From assembly GCA_947475165.1 (NCBI GenBank), contig CANJLD010000031.1, forward strand, positions 1 to 33,262: 33,262 nucleotides of DNA, written 5' to 3'. Shown one piece after another: positions 31,658-33,262 of this stretch. The notes below the pieces were generated by a model. The model did not search any database, was not told the origin of the DNA, and saw only the letters and a list, made by a program, of their open reading frames with translations. How positions within the stretch are numbered: position 1 is the first letter of the stretch; the number at the start of each line of letters is the position of its first letter. The DNA comes from Bacteroidota bacterium. GTDB taxonomy: Bacteria; Bacteroidota; Bacteroidia; Chitinophagales; LD1. The position numbers and the translations under genes were made by a program.

Positions 31658-31701
31658 AAACAAAAAAAGGAGGAGGAAAATTCTTTCGCCTTTTTTTGTT
31701 T
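31658..31701. terminator. Bidirectional terminator between convergent genes
   Basis: 13-bp perfect stem AAACAAAAAAAGG (31658-31670) / CCTTTTTTTGTTT (31689-31701). The T-rich or A-rich arms give a U-tract in either direction. It serves both the PAP2_C gene and the fibre gene. Confidence 0.8.
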
Positions 31702-31713
31702 GATTGCTTTAGT

Positions 31714-33262
31714 CTACCGATGATTCTTTAACTCGCGTTGAAGCTGTTCAATTAGTTTTTGCTGTTCGTCTAAGCGCTTCTTCAGTGCCTCCATATCACT
31801 AGCAGAAGATTGTTCCACTTTAGCGGTCAGCTCATCAATCATTCTTTGCTGCTCTTTAATAGCTTCTACCAGTACCGGTATCAAGCCCATATAGTTTACA
31901 GTCTTGATATCCATCGTCTGCAATGGTTCTTTGTTTGTACGGTTTTGGTTAGGCGTATGCAGTTTTGTTTTCTTAATCAGTTCCGGAAACTGTGCTTCCA
32001 CTTCTTCTGCCAGGAACCCTATTTTATGACGGGGGTCTAACCGGTAAGCCGGATAAGAAGCGGTATCCATATCATAATACACACCGCGTATAGCCATTAG
32101 CTTTTGAATGGCTTCGCCACCTCTTAACTGTGCAATATTCTTCTTTAAAATACCGTCCGAAATATTGTAGTAAGCACCGGTTACGTTCAGGTCGCCATCA
32201 AACCAGCCGGCCCAGCCAAAAAATCCCGACTGACCGTTTACACCAATGGCGTTGTCATTATTATCAATCCCTCTTACACCGGCTCCGGCTCCGCTAGTGC
32301 CTACATACTCACCCTGCACACCGCCATAAACCGTATTGCCCGATTGCACCTGCCCGAAAACACCACCACCATTGTTATTAGCATAGCCGTTAACCGCCCA
32401 TGGGAAAGTGGCATTGCCTACTCCGTTCATTAAATCGCCTGTTATTACTGTATTAGTAGTACCTATAAAGAACTCTCCCAGGTTTGAAATACGGCCACGC
32501 ACTGTATTGTTCGCAATCAAATCAATATGGTCGTTAGAAATAGTTCCGAACTTATAAGCACTACCTGAAGTACCAAAATTATTACCTCCCACTAACCATG
32601 CCTGAGTAGCCGTAGTAACCGGCCCACCCGAACCGGATGTTCCATTAACGGTAAGCGTTCCTGTAGAATTAAAAGTTGGCGTGCTCAATGTCCATGTAGG
32701 GCCGGTAGCACCAACACTTCCTGTTGCACCCGTTGCTCCATTATTTCCTGTTGCACCTGTAGAGCCGGTTGCTCCCGTTACTCCGTTGTTTCCTGTTGCA
32801 CCCGTAACACCAGTTGCGCCAGTAGCACCTGCCGCACCTGTAGAGCCAGTGGCACCTGTTGCTCCATTATTTCCCGTTGCACCCGTAACACCAGTTGCGC
32901 CAGTAGCACCTGCTGCTCCTGTAGAACCAGTGGCTCCTGTTGCTCCGTTGTTTCCTGTGGCTCCTGAAACACCAGTTGCTCCAACATTCCCTTGTATACC
33001 TTGTGGACCGGTGTCACCTGTTGCGCCTGTTCCTCCGGTGGCTCCTGTGTTACCAGTTGCGCCTGCTGCTCCTGTAGAACCGGTGGCTCCTGTTGCTCCA
33101 TTATTTCCTGTGGCGCCCGTAACACCAGTTGCACCAACATTCCCTTGTATACCTTGTGGACCAGTATCACCCGTTGCTCCTGTAGCTCCGGTATTTCCTG
33201 TGTTGCCTTGAACACCTGTGGCTCCTATATTACCCGTTGCTCCTACAGCTCCAGTATCACCG
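31714..33262 (-). CDS. Collagen-like fibre protein with C-terminal S74 intramolecular chaperone domain, 5' truncated
   Basis: The frame is open to the right end of the window and so incomplete. At least the first 188 visible residues (33262 down to about 32698) are Gly-X-Y triplets of the [12 protein letters not shown] type with [10 protein letters not shown] breaks, i.e. collagen-like. The middle region ([14 protein letters not shown]..., GVFGQVQSG) is a Gly/Asn-rich beta stalk. The C-terminal part carries a peptidase-S74-type chaperone with [10 protein letters not shown] and [21 protein letters not shown], and then a coiled coil (last about 45 residues). In the usual S74 motif SDxRxK the Arg appears to be Ile here. 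S74 domains assemble trimers and then cleave themselves off. Probably a long trimeric surface fibre. The TTG at 32688 is internal. Confidence 0.87.
   Translation of the reverse strand, partial: GDTGAVGATGNIGATGVQGNTGNTGATGATGDTGPQGIQGNVGATGVTGATGNNGATGATGSTGAAGATGNTGATGGTGATGDTGPQGIQGNVGATGVSGATGNNGATGATGSTGAAGATGATGVTGATGNNGATGATGSTGAAGATGATGVTGATGNNGVTGATGSTGATGNNGATGATGSVGATGPTWTLSTPTFNSTGTLTVNGTSGSGGPVTTATQAWLVGGNNFGTSGSAYKFGTISNDHIDLIANNTVRGRISNLGEFFIGTTNTVITGDLMNGVGNATFPWAVNGYANNNGGGVFGQVQSGNTVYGGVQGEYVGTSGAGAGVRGIDNNDNAIGVNGQSGFFGWAGWFDGDLNVTGAYYNISDGILKKNIAQLRGGEAIQKLMAIRGVYYDMDTASYPAYRLDPRHKIGFLAEEVEAQFPELIKKTKLHTPNQNRTNKEPLQTMDIKTVNYMGLIPVLVEAIKEQQRMIDELTAKVEQSSASDMEALKKRLDEQQKLIEQLQRELKNHR
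32698..33262 (-). repeat. Coding repeats of the collagen-like segment
   Basis: Nearly identical DNA units recur, for example CCCGTAACACCAG at 32801 and 32882 (81 bp apart, nine Gly-X-Y triplets). A longer unit with CTTGTATACCTTGTGGACC recurs at 32991 and 33144 (153 bp apart). Such arrays can expand or contract by slippage or recombination. Confidence 0.85.

Noticed and set aside
32681-33211. Plus-strand Pro/Val/Ala repeat ORF ([12 protein letters not shown]...)
   Set aside because: Antisense of the collagen-like Gly-X-Y repeats, which continue in frame with the S74 domain on the minus strand.
32778-33215. Minus-strand Gln/Val/Leu-rich ORF
   Set aside because: Out-of-frame reading of the same collagen-like repeats; the frame that joins the S74 domain is the real one.
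32700-33262. Regular repeats that could suggest a CRISPR array
   Set aside because: The units are codon-periodic (9-base pattern giving Gly-X-Y), without unique spacers and without cas genes nearby.

Overview
The window looks like a piece of a Bacteroidota chromosome, probably from the Chitinophagales/Sphingobacteriales neighbourhood; I cannot name a genus. The signs are the protein families (DUF3347, DUF6799, DUF2480, TonB-C lipoprotein, Bacteroidota-type integrase, a sphingomyelin-synthase-like PAP2 protein), weak or absent Shine-Dalgarno sequences, and promoter -7 boxes resembling TAnnTTTG.

Region 1 (1-7849) is a copper/heavy-metal island. It starts inside an HMA-DUF3347 protein, followed by an HMA-MauE membrane protein. 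An apparent operon follows (1582-7556): a secreted Met/Cys-rich metal-binding protein, a CPH-type (CopB-like) P1B ATPase, a SAM methyltransferase, a multicopper oxidase fused to a CopB-like outer-membrane barrel, and an HMA-AraC one-component regulator. Next comes an easily missed 54-residue protein with 14 cysteines (metallothionein-like) and its own terminator. The promoter regions of the operon and of the metallothionein share an ATGTAA(C/A) element at nearly the same distance from the -7 box, so both may be targets of the HMA-AraC regulator.

Region 2 (7893-11899) holds ordinary accessory genes: a lipoprotein esterase, an outer-membrane protein, a Crp-family regulator, a DUF6010 membrane protein, an MDR oxidoreductase and an unknown protein.

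Region 3 (11900-20690) is a type I restriction-modification locus. It is preceded by about 210 bp of strikingly 10-bp-periodic degenerate repeats. The order is hsdM, hsdS, a convergent silent hsdS cassette, a tyrosine recombinase and hsdR. The two hsdS genes carry a 90-bp perfect inverted repeat in the central conserved region and a 19-bp inverted repeat near their 5' ends. The specificity subunit should therefore switch among up to four forms by inversion. A short gene remnant follows hsdR.

Region 4 (20709-23515) is a small integrated element next to the 3' end of tRNA-Phe. It has an integrase, an excisionase-like HTH protein, a zinc-ribbon-like protein and two one-TM proteins. 11-bp-phased repeats lie on both sides of the integrase gene.

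Region 5 (23516-33262) is mostly core: lytic transglycosylase, DUF2480, PpiD-like foldase, TonB-C lipoprotein, ThiL, CPBP protease and a sphingomyelin-synthase-like PAP2 protein. It ends in a partial collagen-like fibre protein with an S74 chaperone domain on the minus strand. Several intergenic palindromic repeats of dispersed-repeat type sit between these genes.
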